Positions 24,901 to 35,522 of a DNA stretch of 64,000 bases are shown here, piece by piece. Position 1 is the stretch's first letter. Every line of letters starts with the position of its first letter. A program made the translations under genes and the position numbers. Below the pieces are notes generated by a model. That model was given only the letters and a program-made list of their open reading frames with translations. It was not told the DNA's origin and searched no databases. The stretch comes from Zantedeschia hybrid cultivar. Lineage: Eukaryota > Streptophyta > Magnoliopsida > Alismatales > Araceae. Location of the stretch: contig JARZZO010000011.1 in NCBI GenBank assembly GCA_030544215.1, positions 2,528,001-2,592,000 of the forward strand. The letters run 5' to 3'.

Positions 24901-26705
24901 ATGAAATTATTGTTTAAATGGGATTTAATATAAAAGTGAATCGTAGCTTGTTTAAGTCAGATGTATGAAAGGTATGATTTAACCCATGCAGAAATCTAAA
25001 GACAAACAAGAAGCACTGCAGCATTTCATTTGCATACATTCCAATGCTGGTCATGTCCCACTAAATATATGGGTTCATTTTCTCACATTCTTTAAGCAGG
25101 TAATAAGTTGGGAATCACCCCATAAAAGATAACATGCTTTTGATAACAGATCCTTATTTTGCTCCCTTCCTTACAAAAATCCTAGCTTCTATACTCATCC
25201 TTGCTTCCTTAAAAAGACAACTTTTTCGTGGGGCATGCTTCCTTGATCATGTTTTTATGATCATGCATGACTGTGTTCATGTAAACTTGTAATTAGCAGT
25301 TAAATAAGGTAAATGGTTCACATGTGAAGAATTAAAAACTGGAGAATGTAAGAGAACAGGTGTAACAAAGCAAAAGGTAAACTAAAATAAATGGGGAATA
25401 ACAACACCAAACCCATACTGATAAATGCAGGCAATTTCTTGAGCCTTGTCCTATTTACAACACTTGTCCGGTACATAATGTTCTTATTCCAATATTCACA
25501 CACGAAAATTGTCAGCTATTTTATGATGCTCAGACTCCCATAAATCTGTTTTTTTCTGTGACATACTCTAGCAACAACACAGGAAAATGGACGTGTGAGA
25601 TCAATTAAACAAAAGACTAGGAACTTAGGGATAGAAAATATGATATCCAATCAAAATGACAATTCTGTGTGGTACCTCATGGACATCACATCTTGTTCCT
25701 ATCTTTGTTCTGTTCCTTTGAGTTCTAGTCCATTGTGCAATACATGAAATGGGCATAAGATATATTGGAACTGTGTTTGACCTTATTCTTATCCCTTTTA
25801 TAAAATTAGCTTAATTGCGGTTTGCACCTCCCCACGGATAACGAGTTGGCAGAATCAGCACATATTACTGCAGCCAAGTTGTGATGCCCACTAAACTGTA
25901 CGTCCTTCCTTTGCAGGATATTGAGGTGGCTCACTGATGAGGAAGAGGAACTACAGGCGAATCAGTTGCCAAGGATTGAGTTTCTAATAGTGGAATTGTC
26001 ACGTAAGTGATCACTACTTGCCCCCTTTGTTTTACAATTTCATTGGTTTTGCATCTAATGGAGGTTTATACCACTGCTTATTTGTCAAACTTCCATTTCT
26101 CAGCGGTCACTGACATCGACACCAGCGGCATCCACGCTATGGAAGATTTGTACAAGAGTCTCCAGAAGAGGGATATTCAGGTTCATCAGCTGATAATTCA
26201 CTTCTAAAAATGACTAGCACAATGGCACAGCAAATATATGTTGGGCCATTTCTTGGCCCGCCGCAGTGTCTTTACTCCTGAACTTGGCCCACCCTGTCTA
26301 ATTCCTTTATCATTAAGTGACCATGAAAGTGCCTTGAGGGCATCGATCAAACAGATCACCCAAAACCACCTCACCCCCTGCACAAGCTAGGGGTGCATCA
26401 AAGTATTCGTCCTTGATCTGATCCAACTATAACTGGGTTGGATCATAACCAGGTCAGATTGCCTCATGGGTATCTATATGTGGTGAAGTCTGATGATAGA
26501 CCGTTTTTTAGTGATAAGAAGTTTGCACTTGGAAACTCACAGGGATGTCATCTGTTATTGCAGCTGGTTTTGGCCAACCCTGGAGAAGCAGTGATGGACA
26601 AGCTCCTTGCATCAAGATTTACAGAGATCATAGGTCATGACAAGATCTTCCTGACTGTGGGAGAAGCTGTTCTGACCTGTGGGCCTAAATCATCGCTGGA
26701 TGCAT

Positions 26706-26707
<2 letters not shown>
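21953..26707 (+). CDS. SULTR1: High-affinity sulfate transporter, SULTR1 group
   Basis: A proton-coupled sulfate importer of the plasma membrane (SLC26/SulP family). Thirteen exons join in frame with GT-AG introns: 21953-22288, 22385-22433, 22531-22738, 23050-23224, 23305-23370, 23454-23567, 23691-23807, 23886-24012, 24153-24439, 24530-24720, 25917-26002, 26104-26180, 26564-26707. The product is 658 residues, the usual length. A hydrophilic N-terminus (1-90) contains ETFFADDPLRPFKDQ. The SulP signature DIGYAKLANLDPQYGLY spans 113-129, then SSFVPPLIYSVMGSSRD. About 12 membrane segments follow, and a C-terminal STAS domain starts near 534. It keeps VTDIDTSGIHAMEDLY, whose Thr592 corresponds to the STAS residue important for activity in group 1 transporters. 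The sequence resembles group 1 (SULTR1;2/1;3-like) more than other groups; the exact paralogue is uncertain. No stop or frameshift is seen. Intron 12 has an atypical donor (gttcat). Confidence 0.93.

Positions 26708-26708
<1 letters not shown>

Positions 26709-26752
<44 letters not shown>
26709..26752. repeat. (AG)n microsatellite in the 3' UTR
   Basis: About 22 AG units start one base after the stop codon of the sulfate transporter, so they would lie in its mRNA. Confidence 0.95.
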
Positions 26753-26753
<1 letters not shown>

Positions 26754-27030
26754 CCATGTCACCGTCAAAGCCATCCAAAGAGACAGAAAGAAAGAAAATA
26801 TGCCTGTGAAGCAAGCAAACTAGGCAGCTGTGGCTTCATCATACTCTGCTGTTTGTATGCAAGGAGGGGAACCCGGTTGTCGTGGGTATATGTTTTCATT
26901 GGGGTTATGTGCTTTTGGATGTACATGAAGATGTGCGATCCTAAGTGTAACCCTGTCCTATATATAAATCCATTATGGTTCTAATATCGTCTTGAGTCAT
27001 CTCTCCCTCTCCCTCTCTCTCTCTCTCCCC

Positions 27031-27085
<55 letters not shown>

Positions 27086-27349
27086 TCAGAGCACTAGGAT
27101 GCGTTTTGCTACAATGCACACGATAAAATCGCACGCGCTGCGTTGGACACTATGTCAAAGACTCTTACGCATAAGATATAGATAGAGAGAGGAATGTTGT
27201 GGTGCAACGCATTGTAGTAATGTGCAATTGAGTTGCATGTATCGTTTTCGATCCCTTCTCCATGTTAAAAAATAAAGTGAAAGTCAATATAAATTTTTAA
27301 GTATTCAATAATCTCTCTTAGAATTATTTCCATCTTCCTAGGGCTTTAC
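26753..27349 (+). other. 3' UTR and downstream repeats
   Basis: Up to about 26980 the sequence is probably 3' UTR; it is matched by the partial duplication at 29330-29690. A (CT)n run (about 27000-27030) and a GATA tetranucleotide run (about 27044-27085) follow. Beyond that no feature is recognised. Confidence 0.5.
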
Positions 27350-27640
27350 TTTCACCGTCCAATCATGGTTCGATTTTAAAATTCAATCTTAGTCATCCAT
27401 TGAGTACATGTAAATTTCGATTTCTAAAAATTATGAGAAAATAGTCAAAAAATAGAAAATTGATCATGTTGCGCTTAGACTTGTTTCCATCATCAGGAGT
27501 TATAATATTCATCATCAACTAAGTCGCACAACATTAGACAACTACAATCAATTCGGATACAATCCAACAATGAAATTTATGTTCTTTGGAACGAAAATTA
27601 TCTTATGGAAGTAATTGAATATTTAAAAATTTATGATAAT
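27350..27640 (+). repeat. Dispersed repeat, copy 2
   Basis: Diverged relative of the 11104-11412 repeat, with a 'gggctttactttcaccgtcc' start and the same order of internal motifs. Confidence 0.4.
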
Positions 27641-27767
27641 GTTTATTTATTTTTTCACATGAGAGTGGAGTCAAAATTTACAGTGCAACCATGTTGCATA
27701 GATGTTGCACCATAGCATGCCTATCAATTAATATATATATATATATATAATAGGTCCATTATGATTG

Positions 27768-28085
27768 ATTCCATCTCCGGAATTTTTAATTTTTACCGTT
27801 CAATCTTGACGATCAACCGGAGCCGATCAAGTATGTATCAAAAATCAACGTCTAAAAATGTTAAAGAAATAATTAAAAATAGAAAATTCGTCATATTGGT
27901 TCTTAGCGTTGACCCATCCCTCGAAGTTTTAATTTTGATCCCCAAACAATGGTGAATTTGATTGGACAGGTTACGGCTAAGTTTTTTGATCTAACAGTGA
28001 AAATTAGATCCAAAGAGATGAAAAACCACCTAGAGCGGATATTCGAAATTTTTTTGTGATTTTTATTTTTTCTTAAAATCAAGAA
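27768..28085 (+). repeat. Dispersed repeat, copy 3
   Basis: Closest relative of 11104-11412: 'aatttttaatttttaccgtt', 'gtatgtatcaaaaatcaacg', 'gttttaattttgat', 'accacctagag' and 'gtgatttttattttt' appear in the same order. Confidence 0.5.
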
Positions 28086-28436
28086 GGTGAATTTTCGGAT
28101 AAGACGTATCTAAGTAAGAGTGCCCTGGAGTGCATTATATCCGTCATACATATATATATATATATATGACATAAGCAGCACTTATCTTTCAGTTTATAGC
28201 ATAACATGGATGCAAAGCATTCATGGAATGCCTTACAGGATGCTGTGGCCTTGGTGTACTATCATCATTATCGCAACTGAGCCTTAAAAGGTCGCTAATG
28301 ATAAAAAGATTCACTTTATCTTGCAACCACTTGGGCCTTGTTCTTATCTTCCCGCATCTATCCAGCCGTTCTATGTACAATACCTAAGCCTTATCCCAAT
28401 ATAAGCACATAAAAGTTGATAAACTCCCACATAGAT

Positions 28437-29690
28437 CTGTTAATAATTCAGTTCTAGAAAATGACATCCACAATGGCGGAAGCAAACATATATTGGGCCC
28501 ATTACAGGTCCATAATGCGTCACTCCTGAACTGGGCCTAGCCTGTCTACTTCCCTTCTCAATAAATGACCATAGCGATTAGGGTTTTTTGTATATGCATC
28601 CCTCTAAATTACCACACTTGCATGTATACTCATGATTCCCACATATTGTATCTCTAGCATCTTCAGAAAGGTTGCAATTATATCTTTTCATTAAAATGTT
28701 GTGAATTTAACCGAATATACCAGAAAGATTACATAAATTTTAGTGAATTCAAGGGCATATATACAAAATTATGGTGAATCTAGAGTATGTATGTAAAAAT
28801 ATCTAAACTTTTTCGGCACACTCCTTTAGACTTCACGGCATTTGGACAGGGAAAATATAAATGTAACTTTTCTGAAGATTTCAGATGTATTTATAACGAT
28901 ATATCAGAGTGAAGAATATATGTACAAATACGGTATTTTACTGGGATATAAATAGACAAAAGTCCCTAATGATTAAGCATATTCTGGGGGGCATCAATCT
29001 AACAGCTGATTCAGAACCAGCTCACCCCCTGCACGGATCAGTCTCAAAACCGTCATATTGGATGCATGTAAGACCTTGATCAGACCCAATTGTAACTGGA
29101 TCGGATCACAAAAGGATCCATTGCCTCACGAGCATGGCAGTGTGGGGGAAGTGTGATGATGGACCCATCCCATCATATTGAGAGAAGTTTGAACTTGGAA
29201 GATTCACAAGATCTCATCTGTTACCTGGAGGCTGGAGCTGCTTCTGCCCAGGATCTTCCTTACTTGTCGGAGAAGCCCTCCTGACCTGCGCATCGAAATC
29301 ATCGGTAGATGCAAGAAGAGGGAGAACGTCAAAAGCCCATGGTCACTTCCAAAGCCATCCAAGGAGATAGAAGAAGAAAAAGAAAAAGTACATGCCTGTG
29401 AAGAAGAAGAGGAGGACTAGCAGAGGTACAGAAGGGAGCCTGATGAAAGGGGGTGGAGGAGAACAGGTGCAATGGGCAGCTGTGGTTTCTTCACCCTCTG
29501 CTGTTTATATATATCCAAGGGGGAAGGGAAGCACCATTGTTGTGGGCATCGTTGTTTTCCAATGAGGTGACGGACATGTGTCTAGTGCTGTTTTGGGCAC
29601 TATGAAAAGTTGCCAGGGGTCCTGATGGGTCACCTTGCGTGCCTGGAAGCTTTTGGAGATACATGAAGATGCGTTATCCCAACTTTAAAC
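28437..29690 (+). pseudogene. Broken tandem copy of the sulfate transporter 3' end
   Basis: From 28437 this follows the transporter's intron 12, last exon and 3' UTR (about 26188-26960) in order. Shared stretches include 'cctcaccccctgcac' (26370 and 29020), 'attgcctcac/tg' (26459 and 29122), the exon end encoding LTCG/A.KSS.DA (about 29280-29312) and 'aaagccatccaa' in the UTR. Most of the last exon is missing: the copy runs from a mutated acceptor region (about 29222) almost directly to the part encoding the IFLTVGEAVLTC segment. The stop codon is also gone. Exon 12 and everything upstream are absent, so it cannot be expressed as a transporter. A MITE-like insertion splits it at 28577-28970. 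Confidence 0.8.
28577..28970. mobile_element. MITE-like insertion inside the transporter pseudocopy
   Basis: About 394 bp with imperfect inverted ends (attagggttttttgtatatg against attagggacttttgtctatt). It interrupts homology between the pseudocopy and the intact gene: both sides align to adjacent sequence at about 26320-26345. GATTA occurs at both boundaries (28576-28580 and 28971-28975), a possible target duplication. Confidence 0.55.
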
Positions 29691-32339
29691 CTCATTTATA
29701 GTTGTGTCTTACAGTGATTGTATTTTCATCTCTCTCTCTCTCTCTCTAACACAACATATCTATGTTTTCCTTCACCTAATCTGTGATTCTATGCATATGA
29801 ACACACTAGACATTTAAAAATACCAATCTTTTTGAAGTTTTAGGATAAGAATGGGGGGGAGCATCCAAGGAATGTTTTGTAGGTTGTGTCCTATTATCAT
29901 TTCCCGAATTGCTCCTTAAAAGGTGATTGATGACCTAAAGACTGGTCCCTACAAGAAAGTTTGGTAACGAAATGATTCGCCACCAAGCCAAGAGCACCAG
30001 CCATGACCCGCCCCCATGCTAAAGCGAAGAGCTGTGAGTGGGCCTTTGTTTAGTGGTGGGCCGCACACTTACCTCGTTAATGGTCGGGGCCTTTGGTTTC
30101 CACACTTTTTCAAAGGACTTACCGAATAATTTCCTCAAAATTAGAGTGTTCCTTAAGCTCGTGAAAGCAATCCGGCTTAATCGTTATGAGCCCTCCAACC
30201 AAGTCATTTCACATTCATACGTGCTGTTCTATCAGTCTCACAATATTGTAATATAAAGTTCTAATCGTAATAACAGAAGTTGTGATAAGTTATAGTAACA
30301 ATGATGAAAAGTTACAGCCATAATAAGGATCATAATATTGGTATATTATAATATTAATTAGAGAATGTTGTCATCGTAGCCTCTTAACTGACAATAATAA
30401 TAACATAAGGTTAGAATCACCAACTTTTATAGTAAATATGTGCAATGTAAACATGAACACTTCAAGTCATTATAATTTCAAGTGATCGTAACCTATAAAA
30501 AATTATATAATTTAGCTAACTATATTTACGACGTTTCAATATCCAAACGAGAAATTATACTCCCAAGAGTTTGGTAATTGCATCTTTCTCAAAAACGTTA
30601 GAAGAGATGGATTAAACAAATGGATACTTACCCTACCTCTCGGCCATTCAAGGAGCAGATTAAAGACGAGATCCAGTGGCCGGTCTAAGCTCCACCAAAA
30701 CTGGGTATAAGCTCCGTTCCTCTGGACTTGGATTCTTTCCCGCCCCTAATTTGTAAAATTAAGCATGGATCGTTCAAATCTAATTAAGGTCATGTTTCAC
30801 AACTTCTGATTGGAAATATTTTCAAACGTACGTCCACCTATCCATCTTGAGGGAAGAAGTGAAAACGCAAGTGCATAGGTGATTTGCTCCCAACTTTGGG
30901 AGACATTGTTATCAAACAACCACCTTGAAAACTTCACCTGCATCTTGTATTGTAAGTGCTTCCTGTGTCCAAATGTTAATTTTACTTTACAAGTTAAGGC
31001 CTACTGGATCATCAGGAGATTGGGAAGGAGGTGTTTAATTTCAGTCCCTAGAAAGCAACACAAAAAGGAATTCAAATATCTAATCCCCAAAAAAGACTTC
31101 TCCCATTGCTCCTCAGTAGAGGAGTCCGACCTCAAGAACTATGGGGAGAAGTCGAGGTGGTGATAACGTAGCCCTTCTTTTTTTCCTGGTCAAGTAACTT
31201 AATCGGTAAAATGTATACTAGTCCTCTTAAATAAATTAAGAGGGTTCTACTTCTACTTCTAACAGGTTCGGTATTTTATCTTGAGTGAGAATATTTCTAT
31301 ATAATAACGGTCCTTGCATCCATGCCTATTTGAGCGATTGTTTCAATTTCAAGACCATCTGTAAGGAAAAAATTTCACTAATTACCACAGGACTCTAGGT
31401 AAGGAAGCATTAATTTTACTGTTTTTTACTATTCATTTTGGGTAGATTTTTTATTTTTCATTTTTTTTTAGGTCATCCGATCTTAGATCAGACTATACGA
31501 CCATATAGAAAGGGTTAAGACTAACCAAAAAGCTTTAAAAAAAAATTTTAATTAAAAACACCGACAGCGCGTAGTACCGGTTGACTGCTGGTGCAGTAAG
31601 TTATTCCGTTAATTTTATATCCGTGACAGTAGTAGTAACTTTAATTGTCACACTAACTTATTTCATAGAAGGGGAAAACAATCTATAACCCTTGCCACGA
31701 CGATCTCCATCCTGTCTCTTTTTCTACTAGTATTTGATCTTAAAATGGAGTCCCTGTTGAGAAGGAAGTCACGTATAAACAATAAATACTTGTAGAGCTA
31801 TATATATCCCGGAAATAAAAGGATCCCCAGCACAACACGACCAAAGCCATACGCCCCCTATCCCTTTGGCTTCTCCAACTAATACCTCCTCCGCAATTGT
31901 TTGATCAATTTTGAAGTAGTAACAAGTATATTTTTTATTTTTTATCCTTTAAAAATCGAGAGAGGTAGAGACAATTTTAAGAGAGTCATCTATACCATCT
32001 ATTATTTGATTTGATAGTTTAAGAATTTTAAAAAATAAATGTAAGACAAAAGGACCATTCTTAATTATTTTTTATTTTTTGAAGATGTCCCTTCAAACAT
32101 TGAATAGTAGGAGTGACTCCCTTAAAATTGCTGTCATTCTCTGAATTTTTACAAAATTTAAAAGATAACACTTATTACTACAGTCATTTGATCAAAGTTG
32201 ATTGGTGTGTAGTAAGTATTACATATTGTCGAGGCACACCTCAACCCCTCGGCGTTAATATCAGTTGGGCCTTCGCTGCTCAACAGTTGAATTATTGAAG
32301 GTCCAAGGCCTTTCTTAGCTTCTTTAAGGATCGATTTGT
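29691..32339. other. No gene recognised
   Basis: Short open frames only, for example 30879-31163 with no recognisable domain. The part at about 31435-31615 carries the 'catccgatcttagatcag' core of the MITE family seen at 640-866. A (CT)n run lies at about 29730-29748. Confidence 0.4.
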
Positions 32340-32607
32340 TTTGAGAATAAGTGTTCAATAGGATGTGCTATTCCGTGTTCTTCTGTTTATTCGGTTTAAG
32401 AGTTCAGATGCGTTATTCTTTATAATTTTAGATACAGATGCGTTATTCTTTGAATAAGTGAAATAAATCATCTAGACAAAATAATAAGAATTATTTATTC
32501 TACTGAACTACTTATTTCATTCAAAATGAATTCTTCTTGTTCTAATAATAAGAGATGCGAAAACAAGAAATTCAAAATATTATATCCACATAACAAACCA
32601 GCCTAAA
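32340..32607 (-). repeat. Uninterrupted copy of the MITE that the copia element split
   Basis: Read on the minus strand this follows 4368-4478 and then 9726-9890 without a gap, at clearly recognisable but imperfect identity. It confirms that those two segments were once contiguous. Confidence 0.6.
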
Positions 32608-32814
32608 AGACCAAACACTCAATATCCGGTTTTCAAATCCGTTTCCCATTGAAACCAAGAAGGGGAAGCGGTAACGAAAACATCTGTTTCAATTTCCGTT
32701 TCAATTTCCATTTCTGTTTCGACAACATTTCTAGACGAAAAGTAATAAGTGAAACTGAAACTTTTAAAGCCTTAAAAGCTTCTCTTCTTCTGTAATCACA
32801 GCTTGTACACACAC

Positions 32815-33125
32815 TTTAAAACTTGAACGGAAACCCTTCAAAACCCTAGGCCTAGCACCTTCTGTTCGTAGTAACTAAAAAGTAAAACCTAACAGTCATC
32901 ATCATCTCATCGCACGGAACAAAGCTTCTCGCGTGGCGATTTCTTCCGAGAACCTCCAAGTTATTCTCTACGATCTTGTAACTGAGGAACGCATCCACCG
33001 GCACGTCCTTGACCTCTTCGGCTCATATCCGGCCACCGGCCGCCCTCCAGGTTGGCCAACCTCTCACACACCGCCGAGCGCCACCCGGGCCATCTTCCTC
33101 AGCACCTCGGCGTTCCCGCCGCCGC
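32815..33125 (-). pseudogene. WRN-exonuclease-like pseudogene copy A
   Basis: On the minus strand this matches the 3' part of the intact gene at 35523-36392 and its 3' UTR. It starts at GGNAEVLRKMARVALGGV, where an in-frame TGA follows (gtgtga). After indels it resumes a match to the VDAFLSYKI and ENNLEV segments and continues into UTR sequence ('gctttgttccgtgcga', 'gaaggtgctag'). The first two thirds of the gene are absent. It is in inverted orientation to the intact gene and is the left member of a tandem pair with a period of about 403 bp. Confidence 0.8.
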
Positions 33126-33221
33126 CCCCGTTTCCGTTCCAACAGCATTTCCGGATGAAGAGTAACAAGTGAAACGGACAACAAGACTTTTAAAGCCTTA
33201 AAAGCCTTAAAGCCTTAAAAG

Positions 33222-33572
33222 CTTGAAAGGAAACCCTTCAAAACTCGAGGCCTAGCACCTTCTTCTGTTCGTAGTAACTAAAATGTAGAATCTAACAGTC
33301 ATCGTCATCTCATCGCATGGAACAAAGCTTCCTGCGCGGTGATTTCTTCCGAGAACCTCCAAGTTATTCTCTGTGATCTTGTAGCTGAGGAACACATCCA
33401 CCGGCATGTACTTGACCTCCTCGGTGCTCATATCCGGCCACCAAACGCCCTACAGCTTGGCCAGCCTCTCACACACCGCCGAGCGCCACCCGGGCCATCT
33501 TCCTCAGCACCTCCGCATTCATGTCGCCGCCCTGCCTGGCAGCCGATAGCGCCTTCTCCCCGTAGGCCGTTG
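33222..33572 (-). pseudogene. WRN-exonuclease-like pseudogene copy B
   Basis: The minus strand reads TAYGEKALSAARQGG and NAEVLRKMARVALGGV, followed by the same disabling gtgtga as copy A, then after indels TEEVKYMPVDVFLSYKITE and NNLEVLGRN, against EEVKYMAVDAFLSYKIAE in the intact gene. It extends slightly further upstream than copy A. Its upstream edge joins the hAT-like element at 33573 directly. Shared lesions show that the tandem copying came after the first inactivation. Confidence 0.85.
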
Positions 33573-34147
33573 GAGACAAAAACGGAAATGACATCTTTCT
33601 CTTCCTTTTTTTATAAAATTTATCAGAGATGAAAACGGAAGTGAGTGTTTTCACTGCCGATATTCATTTCTAACAAAAATGAAAGTAAATAGAATTTCCG
33701 TTATCATCATGACTATAAGTAGTTATTTAAAATGACTTAGTGTTCACTTTTTGTTAAATTTTCTTCTAGTAATTAAAAAATTTAAACCCACAAAATTTTA
33801 ATATATGTAAAAATTTACAATCTATAAATTTTAAATTTTGAAATGTACTTTATCTATCGATCTAAATTTACATATGAATCTATCTAAACATGTGTCATGA
33901 AATCATATTAAAATTTGTGTACATGTGTAGATGGATATATAAGGTACATAATCATTCGAAAACGGAAATAGGTTAGCAGATGCGTAAATTAATATTTCCA
34001 TTTCCGACTCCTATAATTATCGAAGATCTATTTTCGTTTCTTATAATGTAATGGGTAGTCTTTAACGGAATTCCGTATCTATTAATAAAAATAGAAGCGA
34101 AACAAATAATCAAAACTCGGATATCTATTTACAAAATTAACAACCCT
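33573..34147 (+). mobile_element. hAT-like element, left end truncated
   Basis: Follows the order of the complete element at 48140-48753: 'aaacggaaatgacatc', 'atttatcagagatg', 'ggaagtgagtgttt', 'aaaacggaaatagg', 'aacggaattccgtatc', ending 'ttaacaaccct'. The first 18 or so bases of the left terminus are missing where it abuts pseudogene copy B. Confidence 0.6.
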
Positions 34148-35425
34148 GGAGTGAAGTCCAATAAAATTGCCAGCGCCTTTCTCCTGAAGACACGTATACA
34201 TCACTGCATGTATTCCAAAACCTGGCGGCTAAGCTTCAAATCGAGGATAGTTCAAAGGACATACCTCCATTAAAAATATATAGATAGACAACAGATATTT
34301 GAATAGATAACTCTTGATTAACACGATCAAACGTACGTCCAACCTTGGTAAGTTAACCAACCGATCAAATACCCACCAGGTGTAGCCATACATATATAGA
34401 ACAGGACGATTGGGGAGAAGATAAGGAAGAAATAAGGAGTACATATATGTGCATACGAAGGGGGTAAATAATTTTAATATAAGTACATATATAATTAATT
34501 ACCTCATGTGCAATTTGGATATTGTAAAAAGTAAAATTTTCAAACTAAAAAAATTGAATCAAACCAACTCACTAGATCCAATTTGTGAGGTTTTGTAATC
34601 TAAAAAATTTGTTTTAGTCTGAAATTGAATCAATTGATGGAATTTAGTTTCGTTCAGTTTTTGATCTTTGAAAACCAAACCAAATAGACTTACATAAAAG
34701 GATGAAGTTTGATATAACATTTTTCTTAATTGTAGCGTATGCCTAAGTAAATTATTAAAGTGTGAGGGAATGATATGATCCTTTGTCTAAATTAAGATCA
34801 CTGGACTGCATCATCTTCCATTCAATTAATGTGAAGTATAATATAATCTTCCCCATTTAAATTGGAGTGTACAGGTCTTCCCCTTTAATATGAACTATTT
34901 TATGTTTATCACTGAAGTAAAAAAAATTATCTTATATTTACATAAACTAGCTATTAGAAGACCCATTAAACTTATTAAACAGTACCTTTAATATTCACTT
35001 ACACAAACTACATGCTCCTTATATAATAAGCTGTTAAATTGTCAGAAGCCTATCCAAGGGGTTGTGAGATCCATTATGAAGATTATATTAAATCCAACCA
35101 TATTATCTTGACTTAATTTTAATAATACATAATTTGGTTTGATGACTTGATCTCATTCAGAATCTTATTTAATTTATTTCTTATAAAATCTTCAAAATCA
35201 CATCAAATCAAAACCCCAGCAAGCTAGATGACAAATTCATGTTCTGTGCAACTTTATAGGTCGGGCGAATCGATAACGAGAGATGCGTACCGGCCCTCTC
35301 CTCCACGCCAGAGGCGTGATTTGCTTCCAGAAGCATCCTCGGATTCGGGGATTCATGGTTCGAGCAATCGCAGCCGTCCATCTGTCCTGATGGACGCTCT
35401 TCGTTTGGAGTAGTTTGCTGTACTA
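34148..35425. other. No gene recognised
   Basis: AT-rich to about 35270, then rising GC towards the WRN-like gene. A minus-strand open frame at 35208-35795 is a shadow of the GC-rich gene. Confidence 0.4.
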
Positions 35426-35433
35426 CTATAAAG
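35426..35433 (+). promoter_or_regulatory. TATA box of the WRN-like gene
   Basis: CTATAAAG lies 97 bp before the preferred start codon, giving a transcription start near 35455-35460 and a leader of about 65 nt. The alternative in-frame ATG at 35415 lies upstream of this box, which argues against its use. Confidence 0.5.
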
Positions 35434-35522
35434 ATGAGTCTGGTCTGGCCTCTGGGGTGTGGCGACTCTCTCTTTCGCCTCTCCTGTTCCTGAGCAGGTT
35501 GCAGCGCCCCCTTCGCCGTCAC

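Noticed and set aside
26708..27085. AG and GATA runs as possible regulatory sites
   Set aside because: Simple microsatellites in or after the 3' UTR; nothing beyond composition supports a function.
32933..33632. Two plus-strand open frames (32933-33172 and 33339-33632) that resemble each other (both contain SSENLQVIL.DLV.E..IHRHVLDL)
   Set aside because: Their similarity comes from the minus strand, which encodes fragments of the WRN-like gene; the plus-strand frames are shadows of the duplicated pseudogene.
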